Source of the DNA: CAVTWD01 sp963738325
GTDB taxonomy: Bacteria > Actinomycetota > Acidimicrobiia > Acidimicrobiales > Ilumatobacteraceae
NCBI GenBank assembly: GCA_963738325.1
Contig: CAVTWD010000009.1
Span: 186,001 to 250,000 of the forward strand
Length of the DNA: 64,000 nucleotides
Direction of reading: 5' to 3'
The notes below the pieces were generated by a model. That model did no database searches. It saw nothing but the letters and a program-made list of their open reading frames with translations, and was not told the origin of the DNA. The translations under genes and the position numbers were made by a program. Of the stretch, positions 9,422-25,575 are shown one piece after another (the first letter of the stretch is position 1; each line of letters starts with the position of its first letter).

Positions 9422-11551
9422 TTAGGTGGTGGCGGTGATGTCGAGGATGTAGTGGGTGGACTGGTTGGAGTAGAGGTTGATGGCCCCGTCGCCGCCGACT
9501 GGGATGAGGGCCAGGTTGGGGATGGTCTGGCCCGGGTGGTCGATGTTGAGGTTCGACGTCGGGGGGATCTGCTGGCCGGAGGCCCACGCGGTCACGAAGC
9601 CCGCCCCGGTGGGTTGGGTGGCGGTCAGGTTGGCCACGACGGCGCGCAGTGTGCCCGGCGCCTTGCCCAGCTTCTGGGCCACGTTCACCTTGACCACGGC
9701 GTAGGCGGCCGGTTTCAGCCCGCTGTAGCCCACCCGCGAGGTGGGGCGGGTGTCCAGGACCCGTGTGGGTGTGACCGCGGTCAACGAGCTGCCCGCGGTC
9801 CAATAGCCGGCCACATCGACGATGAGATGCGCCCCACCCGAGGTGAACAGGCTGATCCGGTCACCCGAACCCACCCCCACCAACGCCGCGTTGGCGATCT
9901 GCTGACCCACCCGCTCCACGTTCAGATTCGACGTCCCCGGCTGGGCCTGACCCGTCGGCCACACCGTCACATACCCCGGCGCCGACGCCGCAACCACCGT
10001 CACGTTCACCGCCACCGCCGCCGCGCTGGCCGGGACCCCTCCTGCCGCCAACCCCGCACTCACCTGGGCGTTGTGCCCCGGCTTGGCCCCGCTGCGGGTG
10101 TCCAGCACCCGCCGCGGCGTCAACGGTGTGAACCCACACCCCGGCGCCACCCATCCCATGACATCCACGATGAGATGGGTCGTCATCGACGCATAGATCG
10201 CCACCGACCCCGCCCCGCTCAACGGCACCGTCACCAGCCCTGCGATCGTCTCCCCCGCCCGATCCGCGTTCACATTCGACGCCAACGGCCGCGGCTGACC
10301 CGCCGGCCACACCGTCACATAGCCCGGCGCCGCCGTGTGTGTCGCCACCACGTTCAACACCGCCGCCGCCGCCCCCGGCGGCACCGACGAACCCGTCACC
10401 CCCACAACCCGGGTTCCGCCCGCCACCAACGGCCCACCCGACACCCGCGTGTCCAACAACCGAGCCGGCCTCACCGCGTTCATGCAGCCGCCGCCGGGCA
10501 CCCGGCCCCAGGCGGTGGCGACGGTGGCCGGGTCGACCACCTGCGCCCCCGCGGGGATGGCACTCAAGACAGACAGGAAGTCGTTCAGGCAGTACGTCTC
10601 GATCTGGCTGGTCCAGTGCTTGTTCGGATCCGCGCTCGTGCAGTCCCAACGCCGGTTGTCCGTCGGTGTCAGGTGCTGGTCGGTCACCAGCTTGTATGTG
10701 GACAGGATCGTCCACGTGTCGGCCTTGGCGTTGGCCAGCATCGCGATCATCTGCGCCGGCACCGTGTACACGTTGGCGATCCCCGCGCTGCCCGAGCACG
10801 GCGCGGTGGTGCACGTCCCCCCGCTGGTGTCGAAGCCATAGCTGTACCACGGAGCCTTCGTGACCTTCGCCCTGGTGTTGACCGCCTGGGCGGGCCCGCT
10901 GTAGAGACGCGTGAAGGCGAAGCAGTCGCCCACCGGCGAGGTGGCGATGGCGTCGGTGATGTGGTTGCCTCCCGGCCCGTACATGGCCCAGGCCCGAGTC
11001 TGGCCGTGGGCCTGGAACGCGGCGAGCGAGCCGCACGACTCGGCGTACTGGCCGCTGGGTGGGAGCTGGGTGATGTTCACCCGGTTCTGGCCGTTCGACA
11101 CGAAGCTCCACCCATAGGTGTCGCGTAGGGTGGCCAGATCGGCCCATGACGGGTACAGGTTGCCCTGGTAGCACTGCTCGCCCGTCTGCTGGGTGCGCGC
11201 CGGAACCACCATGCCCGTCACCTTGACGTGCCTGGTGGCGAACTGTTGGGCCAACTGGACGAGGGTCGGCTGCCCGGCGATGGGATGGCAGTTCTGGGAC
11301 TCCTGCCACATCGAGCGACCCACCATCACGCTGACGTACGGCGCCGTGGGCGCCGCCGGTGCGACCGTGGCCGCGGCGGCCGGTGGCGCCGGCGCGGTGA
11401 CGAAGACGGCCACCGCGACGGAGACGACCGCCATGGCCGAGGCGCTCGCGCTCCACCGCCGCCACCATCCGGACGGCACGCCGGCCTTCCGGAGCGACGG
11501 ATCGAGAGCCGCGTCCTTCCACCGGCCCGCGTCATTCGTACGTTCGATCAT
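9422..11551 (-). CDS. Secreted Cys-rich protein with three C-terminal beta repeats (type A, copy 1)
   Basis: A 709-residue exported protein. Residues about 36-62 form a hydrophobic, Ala/Pro-ended signal segment after a long basic start. Residues about 70-355 are a domain with nine cysteines (C88, C127, C173, C210, C247, C252, C304, C321, C356) and motifs such as NLYPSWADLATLRDTYGWSF and YAESCGSLAAF. It resembles a polysaccharide-deacetylase-like fold, but no metal-binding NodB motif is recognised, so no activity is claimed. Residues 361-709 are three repeats of 110-120 residues, each with an R-[LV]-LDTR start, Y-V-T-V-W-P-[AT]-G in the middle and H-L-I-V-D-V at the end. Downstream of, and co-oriented with, the type B gene. 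A paralogue without the repeats is at 28481-29821. Confidence 0.75.
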   Translation of the reverse strand: MIERTNDAGRWKDAALDPSLRKAGVPSGWWRRWSASASAMAVVSVAVAVFVTAPAPPAAAATVAPAAPTAPYVSVMVGRSMWQESQNCHPIAGQPTLVQLAQQFATRHVKVTGMVVPARTQQTGEQCYQGNLYPSWADLATLRDTYGWSFVSNGQNRVNITQLPPSGQYAESCGSLAAFQAHGQTRAWAMYGPGGNHITDAIATSPVGDCFAFTRLYSGPAQAVNTRAKVTKAPWYSYGFDTSGGTCTTAPCSGSAGIANVYTVPAQMIAMLANAKADTWTILSTYKLVTDQHLTPTDNRRWDCTSADPNKHWTSQIETYCLNDFLSVLSAIPAGAQVVDPATVATAWGRVPGGGCMNAVRPARLLDTRVSGGPLVAGGTRVVGVTGSSVPPGAAAAVLNVVATHTAAPGYVTVWPAGQPRPLASNVNADRAGETIAGLVTVPLSGAGSVAIYASMTTHLIVDVMGWVAPGCGFTPLTPRRVLDTRSGAKPGHNAQVSAGLAAGGVPASAAAVAVNVTVVAASAPGYVTVWPTGQAQPGTSNLNVERVGQQIANAALVGVGSGDRISLFTSGGAHLIVDVAGYWTAGSSLTAVTPTRVLDTRPTSRVGYSGLKPAAYAVVKVNVAQKLGKAPGTLRAVVANLTATQPTGAGFVTAWASGQQIPPTSNLNIDHPGQTIPNLALIPVGGDGAINLYSNQSTHYILDITATT
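9751..10376. repeat. Long direct repeat, copy 1 (shared with 11903-12528)
   Basis: Bases 9751-10376 and 11903-12528 (offset 2152) align without gaps over 626 bp. The one mismatch I could see, 10337 G versus 12489 C, changes His to Gln. Weaker but still high identity continues on both sides, from about 9421 to 10440 in this copy. The repeat encodes the C-terminal repeat domains of the two adjacent secreted proteins and is a likely site of gene conversion or deletion. Confidence 0.9.
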
Positions 11552-11594
11552 CTTCGTGCGTCCCTTCAGGACATCCCGCCGCGCGTCGCTGTGG

Positions 11595-14027
11595 TCAGGT
11601 GGTGGCGGTGATGTCGAGGATGTAGTGGGTGGATTGGTTGGAGTAGAGGTTGATGGCCCCGTCGCCGCCGACTGGGATGAGGGCCAGGTTGGGGATGGTC
11701 TGGCCGGCGTGGTCGATGTTGAGGTTGGACGTGCCCGGCTTCGGAGACCCCGACGCCCACGCCGTGACGTATCCGCTGGCGGCGGGTTGGGTGGCGGTCA
11801 GGTTGGCCACGACGGCGCGCAGTGTGCCCGGCGCCTTGCCCAGCTTCTGGGCCACGTTCACCTTGACCACCACTCCCGGTCCCGGCTTGGCCCCGCTGCG
11901 GCTGTCCAGGACCCGTGTGGGTGTGACCGCGGTCAACGAGCTGCCCGCGGTCCAATAGCCGGCCACATCGACGATGAGATGCGCCCCACCCGAGGTGAAC
12001 AGGCTGATCCGGTCACCCGAACCCACCCCCACCAACGCCGCGTTGGCGATCTGCTGACCCACCCGCTCCACGTTCAGATTCGACGTCCCCGGCTGGGCCT
12101 GACCCGTCGGCCACACCGTCACATACCCCGGCGCCGACGCCGCAACCACCGTCACGTTCACCGCCACCGCCGCCGCGCTGGCCGGGACCCCTCCTGCCGC
12201 CAACCCCGCACTCACCTGGGCGTTGTGCCCCGGCTTGGCCCCGCTGCGGGTGTCCAGCACCCGCCGCGGCGTCAACGGTGTGAACCCACACCCCGGCGCC
12301 ACCCATCCCATGACATCCACGATGAGATGGGTCGTCATCGACGCATAGATCGCCACCGACCCCGCCCCGCTCAACGGCACCGTCACCAGCCCTGCGATCG
12401 TCTCCCCCGCCCGATCCGCGTTCACATTCGACGCCAACGGCCGCGGCTGACCCGCCGGCCACACCGTCACATAGCCCGGCGCCGCCGTCTGTGTCGCCAC
12501 CACGTTCAACACCGCCGCCGCCGCCCCCAACGGCACCAGAGAGCCCGTCACCCCCACAACCCGGGTTCCGCCCGCCACCAACGGCCCACCCGAACGCGTA
12601 TCCAGCAACCGCGCCGGACCCGCCGTCCGCAGGCAGGAGACCGCGGGACCGAAGCGACGGATGAAGATGTCGGTCACGAGGTTGGTGTCCGGGCCGCCGT
12701 GGGCGACGTCGGGCGTGAGGTTGCAGTCACCCGACACGAACACCACGGTGTTCCCGTCGCCCGACAGATAGGGCCGCGTCACGATGGGCTGGTGGCCCTC
12801 GTCGCCGCCCCGCATCCCCGGGCAGTCGCCCCCACCGCCCGTTGGCGTCACGCCCAGCGACGTCGTATGGGAGTCGGGGCCGTCCCTGCGCTCGAGGGCC
12901 CAATTCCGGATGAACGAGTCCTCGTGGCCGTTCGTGTCGCCGCTCACGATCCCCGGGCTGTTGCTCACGAACGCCACGATGTCGCCGGAGTCGTCCAACT
13001 GGGGCCGGGTGCTGTCCCACGTGGGCGCCTGCGTGCCCCCGACGCCGTAGCTCACGAGATAGGAGACGCCGCTCGGGTTGGTGCGGTAGTCGCGCACGAA
13101 CGCGTCGTAGGCGCGGTTGGTGTCACCGGGCGCGATGCTGGACGCCGCGCTCTGCCACGACACGACCTTGCCGTCGTGGTTGATGCCCGGCCGGCTGCTG
13201 GTACCACCCGCGGCGCTCCCGTTCATCGCCACCGACACGAGCCGGATGTCGCTGGCGGGGTTGAAGGCGCCGCCGTTCTTCCAGTTCGTGAGGTCGGCCT
13301 CGTACACATCGCGAGAGGTGTTCTTGTCCGCGGCCACCAACTGGGTGTCGGAAGCGAAGATGACGTGGGTGCCGTCGCCCGAGATCTCGGGGCGGAAGCT
13401 CTCGTCGTCACCGGTGAGGTTGCTGCCGTTCACCACGGTCAGCTTCTTGTTGTTCGACAGGTCCTGGACGACGATGTCGCTCTGCGTGATCGGCAGCGTG
13501 TTGTACGCCACGATGTTGCCGTCGTCGGAGATGACCGGCCGTTCGCACGCGGTCTGCAGGAGCTTCGTGACCCCCGCCGTCATGTCACGGATGAAGCATC
13601 CGGACGGGCCACTGGCTTGCGCGAGATTGGTGGCGTGAGACGTGAACACCACCTTCTGCCCGTTGCCGGAGATCTCCGAGATGGTGGAGTCGCCGTTCGA
13701 GTCGCCGCCGTTGTAGGAGACGCTGACCCGCTTGGTGATCGGCGCCGACGGGTTGGTCACGTCCGCCCAGAACACGTCGTCGGCGCTGTTGCGGTCGGGC
13801 GTGACGAGGTTCGTGGACACCGACTGGTAGACGATGAAGTGCCCATCGTGGCTGATGCGCGCCCGTGTGCTCGGGAAGTTCCCCTGCTGGAGCTTCGTCG
13901 AGAGGCTGACGCGGAATGTCTCGCCGTTACCCGTCGCCAACTTGGCCGAGGCGACCTGGGTGATGCCACCCGTCAACGCCGCCACGATCGTCGCGGCGGT
14001 GCACACAGCCATGATATGACGTCTCAA
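11595..14027 (-). CDS. Secreted propeller protein with three C-terminal beta repeats (type B, copy 1)
   Basis: An exported protein of about 810 residues. The N-terminal two thirds is a TolB/WD40-like propeller made of units such as ISHDGHFIVYQS, EISGNGQKVVFTSHATNL and EISGDGTHVIFASD. The C-terminal third is three 110-120-residue repeats, two of them almost identical to those of the neighbouring type A protein. I chose TTG at 14027 because GGGAGAG lies just upstream and it gives an Arg-Arg signal peptide; ATG at 14012 is the alternative. Its likely role is extracellular binding or surface display. The 29-95% spread of repeat similarity inside the protein shows recent exchange with the type A gene. 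Confidence 0.75.
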   Translation of the reverse strand: MRRHIMAVCTAATIVAALTGGITQVASAKLATGNGETFRVSLSTKLQQGNFPSTRARISHDGHFIVYQSVSTNLVTPDRNSADDVFWADVTNPSAPITKRVSVSYNGGDSNGDSTISEISGNGQKVVFTSHATNLAQASGPSGCFIRDMTAGVTKLLQTACERPVISDDGNIVAYNTLPITQSDIVVQDLSNNKKLTVVNGSNLTGDDESFRPEISGDGTHVIFASDTQLVAADKNTSRDVYEADLTNWKNGGAFNPASDIRLVSVAMNGSAAGGTSSRPGINHDGKVVSWQSAASSIAPGDTNRAYDAFVRDYRTNPSGVSYLVSYGVGGTQAPTWDSTRPQLDDSGDIVAFVSNSPGIVSGDTNGHEDSFIRNWALERRDGPDSHTTSLGVTPTGGGGDCPGMRGGDEGHQPIVTRPYLSGDGNTVVFVSGDCNLTPDVAHGGPDTNLVTDIFIRRFGPAVSCLRTAGPARLLDTRSGGPLVAGGTRVVGVTGSLVPLGAAAAVLNVVATQTAAPGYVTVWPAGQPRPLASNVNADRAGETIAGLVTVPLSGAGSVAIYASMTTHLIVDVMGWVAPGCGFTPLTPRRVLDTRSGAKPGHNAQVSAGLAAGGVPASAAAVAVNVTVVAASAPGYVTVWPTGQAQPGTSNLNVERVGQQIANAALVGVGSGDRISLFTSGGAHLIVDVAGYWTAGSSLTAVTPTRVLDSRSGAKPGPGVVVKVNVAQKLGKAPGTLRAVVANLTATQPAASGYVTAWASGSPKPGTSNLNIDHAGQTIPNLALIPVGGDGAINLYSNQSTHYILDITATT
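11903..12528. repeat. Long direct repeat, copy 2 (shared with 9751-10376)
   Basis: This is the partner of the 626-bp repeat at 9751-10376 in the same orientation; similarity runs on to about 11596 and 12590. Recombination between the copies would delete about 2.15 kb and fuse the type B propeller directly to the type A terminal repeat in frame. Confidence 0.9.
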
Positions 14028-14199
14028 CGATCTCTCCCTCCGTCGAGCGGTTGCCTCAAGCAAAGGTCGTCCCGCGTACGTTAGATGTGGGCTTTCCGGC
14101 CGGAGAGGGGCCGTTCGACCCATTCACCGCCGCATTCCCGCGCTCGATCGCGGCAAACGACGAGCAGGCGGAAAAGGTCGCGACTTTTTCATACACGCG

Positions 14200-14235
14200 A
14201 CGAGCCCGCCCCCGGGATAAGCAGGGCGGGCTCGT
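14200..14235 (-). terminator. Hairpin after rpoC
   Basis: A perfect 12-bp stem (ACGAGCCCGCCC at 14200-14211, its complement at 14224-14235, 12-nt loop) starts 17 nt beyond the rpoC stop. It is the expected terminator of the rplKAJL-rpoBC transcript. The sequence beyond contains a short T-rich stretch on the minus strand around 14171-14190, though not a clean T-run. Confidence 0.6.
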
Positions 14236-14252
14236 GGTGACCGGAGGGCGGG

Positions 14253-21743
<7,491 letters not shown>

Positions 21744-21839
21744 CGGGCTACTCCTCGGTCGGCGACGGGGGGAGTGCCAGGGCGCGGCGAACTACAACCT
21801 CGGAGAGGGAGAGAACACGGCGACGCACGGCAACCGTTG

Positions 21840-21869
21840 AAGCTACCCCGGAACCGAGCGCGAATGCAA
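21840..21869 (-). promoter_or_regulatory. Candidate promoter ahead of rpoB
   Basis: TTGCAT (21864-21869) and TAGCTT (21840-21845) are separated by 18 nt on the minus strand, about 100 nt before the rpoB start, in the 276-nt rplL-rpoB spacer. The match to a sigma-70 type promoter is moderate. Many bacteria have a second promoter here, so the position is reasonable, but no other support is available. Confidence 0.3.
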
Positions 21870-21975
21870 CACCCACGGCCATAGCCGCCGGTGTGCTGGC
21901 GTCGAAGGGTAAGGGTTCCGGGCGGGATCGTCAAGGATCCGCCCGCTCGAGCTTCGAGCTCGGGAGCCGACGAGC

Positions 21976-21995
21976 GCCGCCGACCCGTCGGCGGC
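21976..21995 (-). terminator. Hairpin between rplL and rpoB, probable attenuator
   Basis: A 9-bp perfect GC stem (GCCGCCGAC and its complement, 2-nt loop) begins 24 nt after the rplL stop. Ribosomal-protein and polymerase genes are often separated by a partial terminator at this place, which lowers rpoBC output relative to L7/L12. There is no T-run, so partial termination is inferred from position and structure only. Confidence 0.45.
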
Positions 21996-22019
21996 GTCAC
22001 CCGTCGGCCGGCTCCGGCG

Positions 22020-22412
22020 TCACTTGAGCTCGACGGTGGCCCCGGCCTCTTCGAGCTTGGCCTTGGCCTTGTCGGCGTCGTCCTTCGACGCCCGCTCGAT
22101 CACGGCCTTCGGCGCCGCGTCGACCAGGTCCTTGGCTTCCTTCAGGCCGAGGCTGGTGAGCTCGCGCACAACCTTGATGACCTGGATCTTCTTCTCCCCC
22201 GCGGCGGCGAGGACCACGTCGAACTCGTCCTTCTCCTCGGCGGCGGCCTCCACCGGGGCGCCCGCCCCCGGAGCGGCGGCCGCGGCCACCGCGACAGGCG
22301 CCGCCGCGGTCACGTTGAACTTCTCCTCGAAGGCGGTGAGCAGCTCGGAGAGCTCCAGGACGGTCATGTTCGAGATGGCGTCGAGGATCTCGTCCTTGGT
22401 CAGGGTGGCCAT
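22020..22412 (-). CDS. rplL: 50S ribosomal protein L7/L12
   Basis: A 130-residue stalk protein that recruits translation GTPases. The N-terminal dimerisation helix region (LTKDEILDAISNMTVLELSE), the Ala-rich hinge and the C-terminal domain with VKVVRELTSLGLKEAKDLVD are all present. The ATG at 22412 was preferred because GAGGAG is 8 nt upstream; a GTG at 22421 overlapping the rplJ stop is possible but would place the ribosome-binding site on the start codon itself. Confidence 0.96.
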   Translation of the reverse strand: MATLTKDEILDAISNMTVLELSELLTAFEEKFNVTAAAPVAVAAAAAPGAGAPVEAAAEEKDEFDVVLAAAGEKKIQVIKVVRELTSLGLKEAKDLVDAAPKAVIERASKDDADKAKAKLEEAGATVELK

Positions 22413-22417
22413 GTCAT

Positions 22418-23152
22418 TCACTCCTCAGCAGTGGTGGGCTCGGCGGCCATATCGGCCGTGGCGGTGGGCGCCGGCTCGGCGCTCTCGGGGGAGGCGTCCG
22501 CGGCCGAAGCCGCGTCCGCAGGCGAAGCGTCAGGCACGTCCGGCGCCGTCGCGGGGGAGGCGTCCGCGGCCGAAGCCGCATCCGGCGACGGCTCGGCCGC
22601 GGTGGACTCGGGCGGGGGGGCTTCCCCCGCCGCGACCCGCTCGTCGATCAGGGCCTTCAGGCCGAAGGCGAAGTTCCGCGGCAGGGCCTGGAGCAGGCCG
22701 GCGAACTTCGTCAACGGCGCCTGAAAGGCGCCAGCCAGCCGCGCCAGCATCACGTCACGCGGGGGCAGCTCGGCGAGCGCGGCGACATCGGTCGGCGCCA
22801 GCACCTTCGTGCCCAGCAGCCCGCCCTTCAGCACGAGGTGCGGGTTGGTCCGTGAGTAGTCGCGCAGGGCCTTCGCGGCCGCGGCCGCGTCGCCCTTCAC
22901 GAAGGTGATCGCGGTGGGCCCGGTCAGAAGCACGTCGAGGCCCTCGCCGCCGTGGTCGCGGGCGGCGAAGCGCACCAGGGTGTTCTTGTAGATCTTGTAC
23001 TCGCCACCCACCGCCTTGAGCTGGCGGCGCAGATCCGCGAGCGCCTTGACACTGAGCCCTCGGTACTCGGTGAGCAGAGTGGCGTCGGCATCGGCGAACC
23101 GTTCCTTGACCTCGTTGACGGTTGCCACCTTCGCCGGTCTCGGGTTGTCCAT
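22418..23152 (-). CDS. rplJ: 50S ribosomal protein L10 with a long low-complexity tail
   Basis: A 244-residue protein starting MDNPRPAKVATVNEVKERF. Residues 1 to about 175 match L10, the base of the L7/L12 stalk (TEYRGLSVKALADLRRQLK, KIYKNTLVRFA). The last 65 or so residues are Ala/Ser/Pro/Glu-rich with repeated 'AASAADASP' units, making the protein much longer than the usual 165-180 residues. AAGGAGG lies 5 nt before the ATG. It is followed by rplL, and together they form the L10(L12)4 or (L12)6 complex. The tail is probably disordered; its function is unknown. Confidence 0.94.
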   Translation of the reverse strand: MDNPRPAKVATVNEVKERFADADATLLTEYRGLSVKALADLRRQLKAVGGEYKIYKNTLVRFAARDHGGEGLDVLLTGPTAITFVKGDAAAAAKALRDYSRTNPHLVLKGGLLGTKVLAPTDVAALAELPPRDVMLARLAGAFQAPLTKFAGLLQALPRNFAFGLKALIDERVAAGEAPPPESTAAEPSPDAASAADASPATAPDVPDASPADAASAADASPESAEPAPTATADMAAEPTTAEE

Positions 23153-23404
23153 CAGCACCTCCTTCTCGGGCTCACGAACCCGTCCCCAGGACGAGAGACG
23201 GGCGCCCGCGCGCTTGGCACGAACGCCCTCGAGAGAAGGAGTTCGCCTCGTCTGGCGGCCCGGAAGCCATTACCCACGGAGTGGACCAGGGGTCTGCGGC
23301 GAGCAAGCTGGGTTGTCGGTCGGCCCGGTGAGGTTACCGGTCCAGACCCGGGGGGTCCACGCGCCGGGCCGCAGACGACCCGCCCACGGGATCTCCCATC
23401 GACG
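23153..23404 (-). promoter_or_regulatory. Probable L10 leader region (autoregulation of rplJL)
   Basis: This 252-nt gap between rplA and rplJ has no gene. In most bacteria the mRNA here forms the L10 leader, a kink-turn structure bound by the L10-L12 complex that represses rplJL. The minus strand contains the segment GCCGCAGACCCCTGGTCC (about 23281-23300), which resembles the conserved L10-leader internal loop, flanked by GC-rich pairing arms. A covariance search would settle the call. Confidence 0.4.
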
Positions 23405-24118
23405 TCAGTCGGCCGCCCCCGGCAACTCGGGTCGCAGGCGGTTCGTGTCGATCCTGACGCCCGGTCCCATCGTCGACGCGACCGTGATCTTCTTCACATA
23501 CTTGCCCTTCGCGGCTGCGGGCTTGGCTCGCTGCAACTCCTCGAGCACGGCCCGGAAGTTGGCCAGCAGCGCCTCCGTGGCGAAGCTGGTCTTGCCGATC
23601 GGGATGTGGATGTTGCCGTAGCGGTCGGTGCGGTACTCGACCCGCCCGCCCTTGAACTCGGTCACGGCCCGCCCCACGTCGGTGGTGACGGTCCCGGTCT
23701 TGGGGTTCGGCATCAGCCCCCGCGGTCCGAGCACCCGGCCGAGGCGGCCGACGAGCGGCATCAGGTCGGGGGTGGCGACCGCGACGTCGAAGTCGAGCAT
23801 CCCCTTCTGGATCTGCTCGGCCAAGTCGTCAGAGCCGACGATGTCGGCTCCTGCGGCCCGAGCCTCGGCCGCGGCCTCGCCGGCGGCGAACACCGCGACC
23901 CGCACGTCCTTACCCGTCCCCGAGGGCAGGGCGACCGTGCCGCGCACGACCTGATCGGCCTTGCGGGGATCGACCCCGAGGCGAACGACTAGCTCGACGG
24001 TCTCGTCGAAGCGGGCACCGGCGAGCGTCTTGACCAGCTCCAGCGCCTCGGCTGGCGCGAACAGCTGGTCGCGATCGAAGCGCTTGGCCGCATCGATGTA
24101 CTTCTTGCCTTTCGCCAT
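23405..24118 (-). CDS. rplA: 50S ribosomal protein L1
   Basis: A 237-residue protein starting MAKGKKYIDAAKRFDRDQLF, with the L1 signature PLVGRLGRVLGPRGLMPNPK. L1 binds 23S rRNA at the mobile L1 stalk, moves the deacylated tRNA out of the E site, and in many bacteria represses its own rplKA mRNA. The gene lies 60 nt after rplK in standard order. Confidence 0.97.
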   Translation of the reverse strand: MAKGKKYIDAAKRFDRDQLFAPAEALELVKTLAGARFDETVELVVRLGVDPRKADQVVRGTVALPSGTGKDVRVAVFAAGEAAAEARAAGADIVGSDDLAEQIQKGMLDFDVAVATPDLMPLVGRLGRVLGPRGLMPNPKTGTVTTDVGRAVTEFKGGRVEYRTDRYGNIHIPIGKTSFATEALLANFRAVLEELQRAKPAAAKGKYVKKITVASTMGPGVRIDTNRLRPELPGAAD

Positions 24119-24178
24119 GGCTGGCTCCCTCTCGTGTCGTGCCGGCCGGGCGAGGTCATCCCGGTCCAGGCTGGCTCG

Positions 24179-24604
24179 TCAGACGACCTGGATCCCCATC
24201 GATCGGGCCGTGCCCTTCACCTGCTCGACTGCCGCCTCCAGGTCATAGGCATTCAGATCGGGCATCTTGGTCTTCGCGATCTCCTCGGCCTGGGCCAGCG
24301 TGATGGTGCCCACCGTGCCCCTCCCCGGCGTGGTCGCGCCCTTCTCGACGCCAGCCGCCTGCCGGAGCAGCACGGGGGTGGGCGGCGTCTTGAGCACGAA
24401 GGTGAAGGTGCGGTCCTCGAAGACGGTGATCTCCACCGGCACGATCGTGCCGGTCTGGCTCTCGGTCGCCGCGTTGTACTGCTTGCAGAAGTCCATGATC
24501 GCCACCCCGTGAGGGCCGAGCGCGGTGCCGACCGGCGGTGCGGGCGTGGCCTTGCCTGCCGGGATCTGGATCTTCACGATGGCCGCGACTCGCTTCTTGG
24601 CCAT
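24179..24604 (-). CDS. rplK: 50S ribosomal protein L11
   Basis: A 141-residue protein starting MAKKRVAAIVKIQIPAGKAT, with the conserved PPVGTALGPHGV segment. It binds the GTPase-associated centre of 23S rRNA and is needed for RelA activation and thiostrepton binding. The length is exactly typical. It follows nusG by 131 nt, the standard order for the secE-nusG-rplKA block. Confidence 0.97.
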   Translation of the reverse strand: MAKKRVAAIVKIQIPAGKATPAPPVGTALGPHGVAIMDFCKQYNAATESQTGTIVPVEITVFEDRTFTFVLKTPPTPVLLRQAAGVEKGATTPGRGTVGTITLAQAEEIAKTKMPDLNAYDLEAAVEQVKGTARSMGIQVV

Positions 24605-24735
24605 TTCGAACGACTTCCTTCCGTACCTGTCAGGCCGACGGCTCCAGCGAGCCAGGGGCCACCGTGCTGAGGCGGCCTTCCATGATGGCCGCGACCGGCC
24701 TGGTCACGCCAGGCGGCTTGCGAGGAGGACCGGGC

Positions 24736-25575
24736 TCAGAGCTTGGCCACCTGGCTGAAGTCCATCTCGACCAACGTCTCCCGGCCGAAGATGTTGACGA
24801 GAACCTTCAACTTCAGCTGATCGGCGTTGATCTCGGCGACCTGGCCGGAGAAGTCTGCGAAGGGGCCTTCCTTGACCCGGACGCTCTCGCCGACGTCGTA
24901 TTCGAGCCTCGGCTTGCCCCGCTTGGGCGCGTCCTCACCGTCGCCCTTGGCGGCCAGGAAGGTCTCGACCTCACGGCGACTGAGTGGGGTGGGCTTCTGG
25001 CCGTGGCGGCCCTGCCCGACGAAACCGGTCACCCCCGGGGTGTTGCGGATCACGTACCACGACCCGTCGTCGAGCTGGCAACGCACCAGCAAATAGCCGG
25101 GGAAGACCTTGCGCTGGACGACGACCTTCTTGCCGCCCTTGAACTCGACCACGTCCTCCATGGGGATCACGACCTCGAAGATCTTGTCCTCCATGTTCAT
25201 GGACTGGATACGCGCCTCGAGGTTGCTCTTGACCTTCTTCTCGTAGCCCGACTGGGTGTGGACGACGTACCAGTCGCCCGGTCGGGTCCACGGGGTCTCG
25301 GCGGGCTCGGCCTCTCCGACCTCCTCACCGGTCGCCTCGTCGAGCTCGGTCGCGTCGAGATCAGCCAGCTCGGCGTCCGAGCTGGCATCGACGGCCACAT
25401 CGGGCTCAGACGGCTCGGTGACGATCCCGGCGTCGTCGACCGCGAGATCGACCCCACCCGTCGCGTCGAGCTCGGCCTCGGCCTCGAGACCGCCTTCGGC
25501 GTCGCTCAGCACCGTGTCCACCTGGCTCTGGCTGGTGGGCAACGAGCCCGTCGTCTCGAAGAAGTCCGCGCTCAT
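24736..25575 (-). CDS. nusG: Transcription termination/antitermination factor NusG with acidic N-terminal extension
   Basis: A 279-residue protein. Residues 1 to about 95 are an acidic Ala/Asp/Glu/Thr-rich extension (for example AELADLDATELDEATGEEVG), as often seen in actinobacterial NusG. The conserved NGN domain then starts at GDWYVVHTQSGYEKKVKSNL and includes PGYLLVRC; the C-terminal KOW domain has VRVKEGPFADFSGQVAEI. NusG binds the beta' clamp helices and, via KOW, S10 or Rho. The start MSADFFETTG overlaps the secE stop as ATGA. Confidence 0.95.
   Translation of the reverse strand: MSADFFETTGSLPTSQSQVDTVLSDAEGGLEAEAELDATGGVDLAVDDAGIVTEPSEPDVAVDASSDAELADLDATELDEATGEEVGEAEPAETPWTRPGDWYVVHTQSGYEKKVKSNLEARIQSMNMEDKIFEVVIPMEDVVEFKGGKKVVVQRKVFPGYLLVRCQLDDGSWYVIRNTPGVTGFVGQGRHGQKPTPLSRREVETFLAAKGDGEDAPKRGKPRLEYDVGESVRVKEGPFADFSGQVAEINADQLKLKVLVNIFGRETLVEMDFSQVAKL

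Noticed and set aside
9422..11551. Active polysaccharide deacetylase
   Set aside because: The domain gives a general impression of such a fold, but the Asp-Asp and His-x-x-x-His metal motifs of NodB enzymes could not be found, so only a structural resemblance is mentioned.
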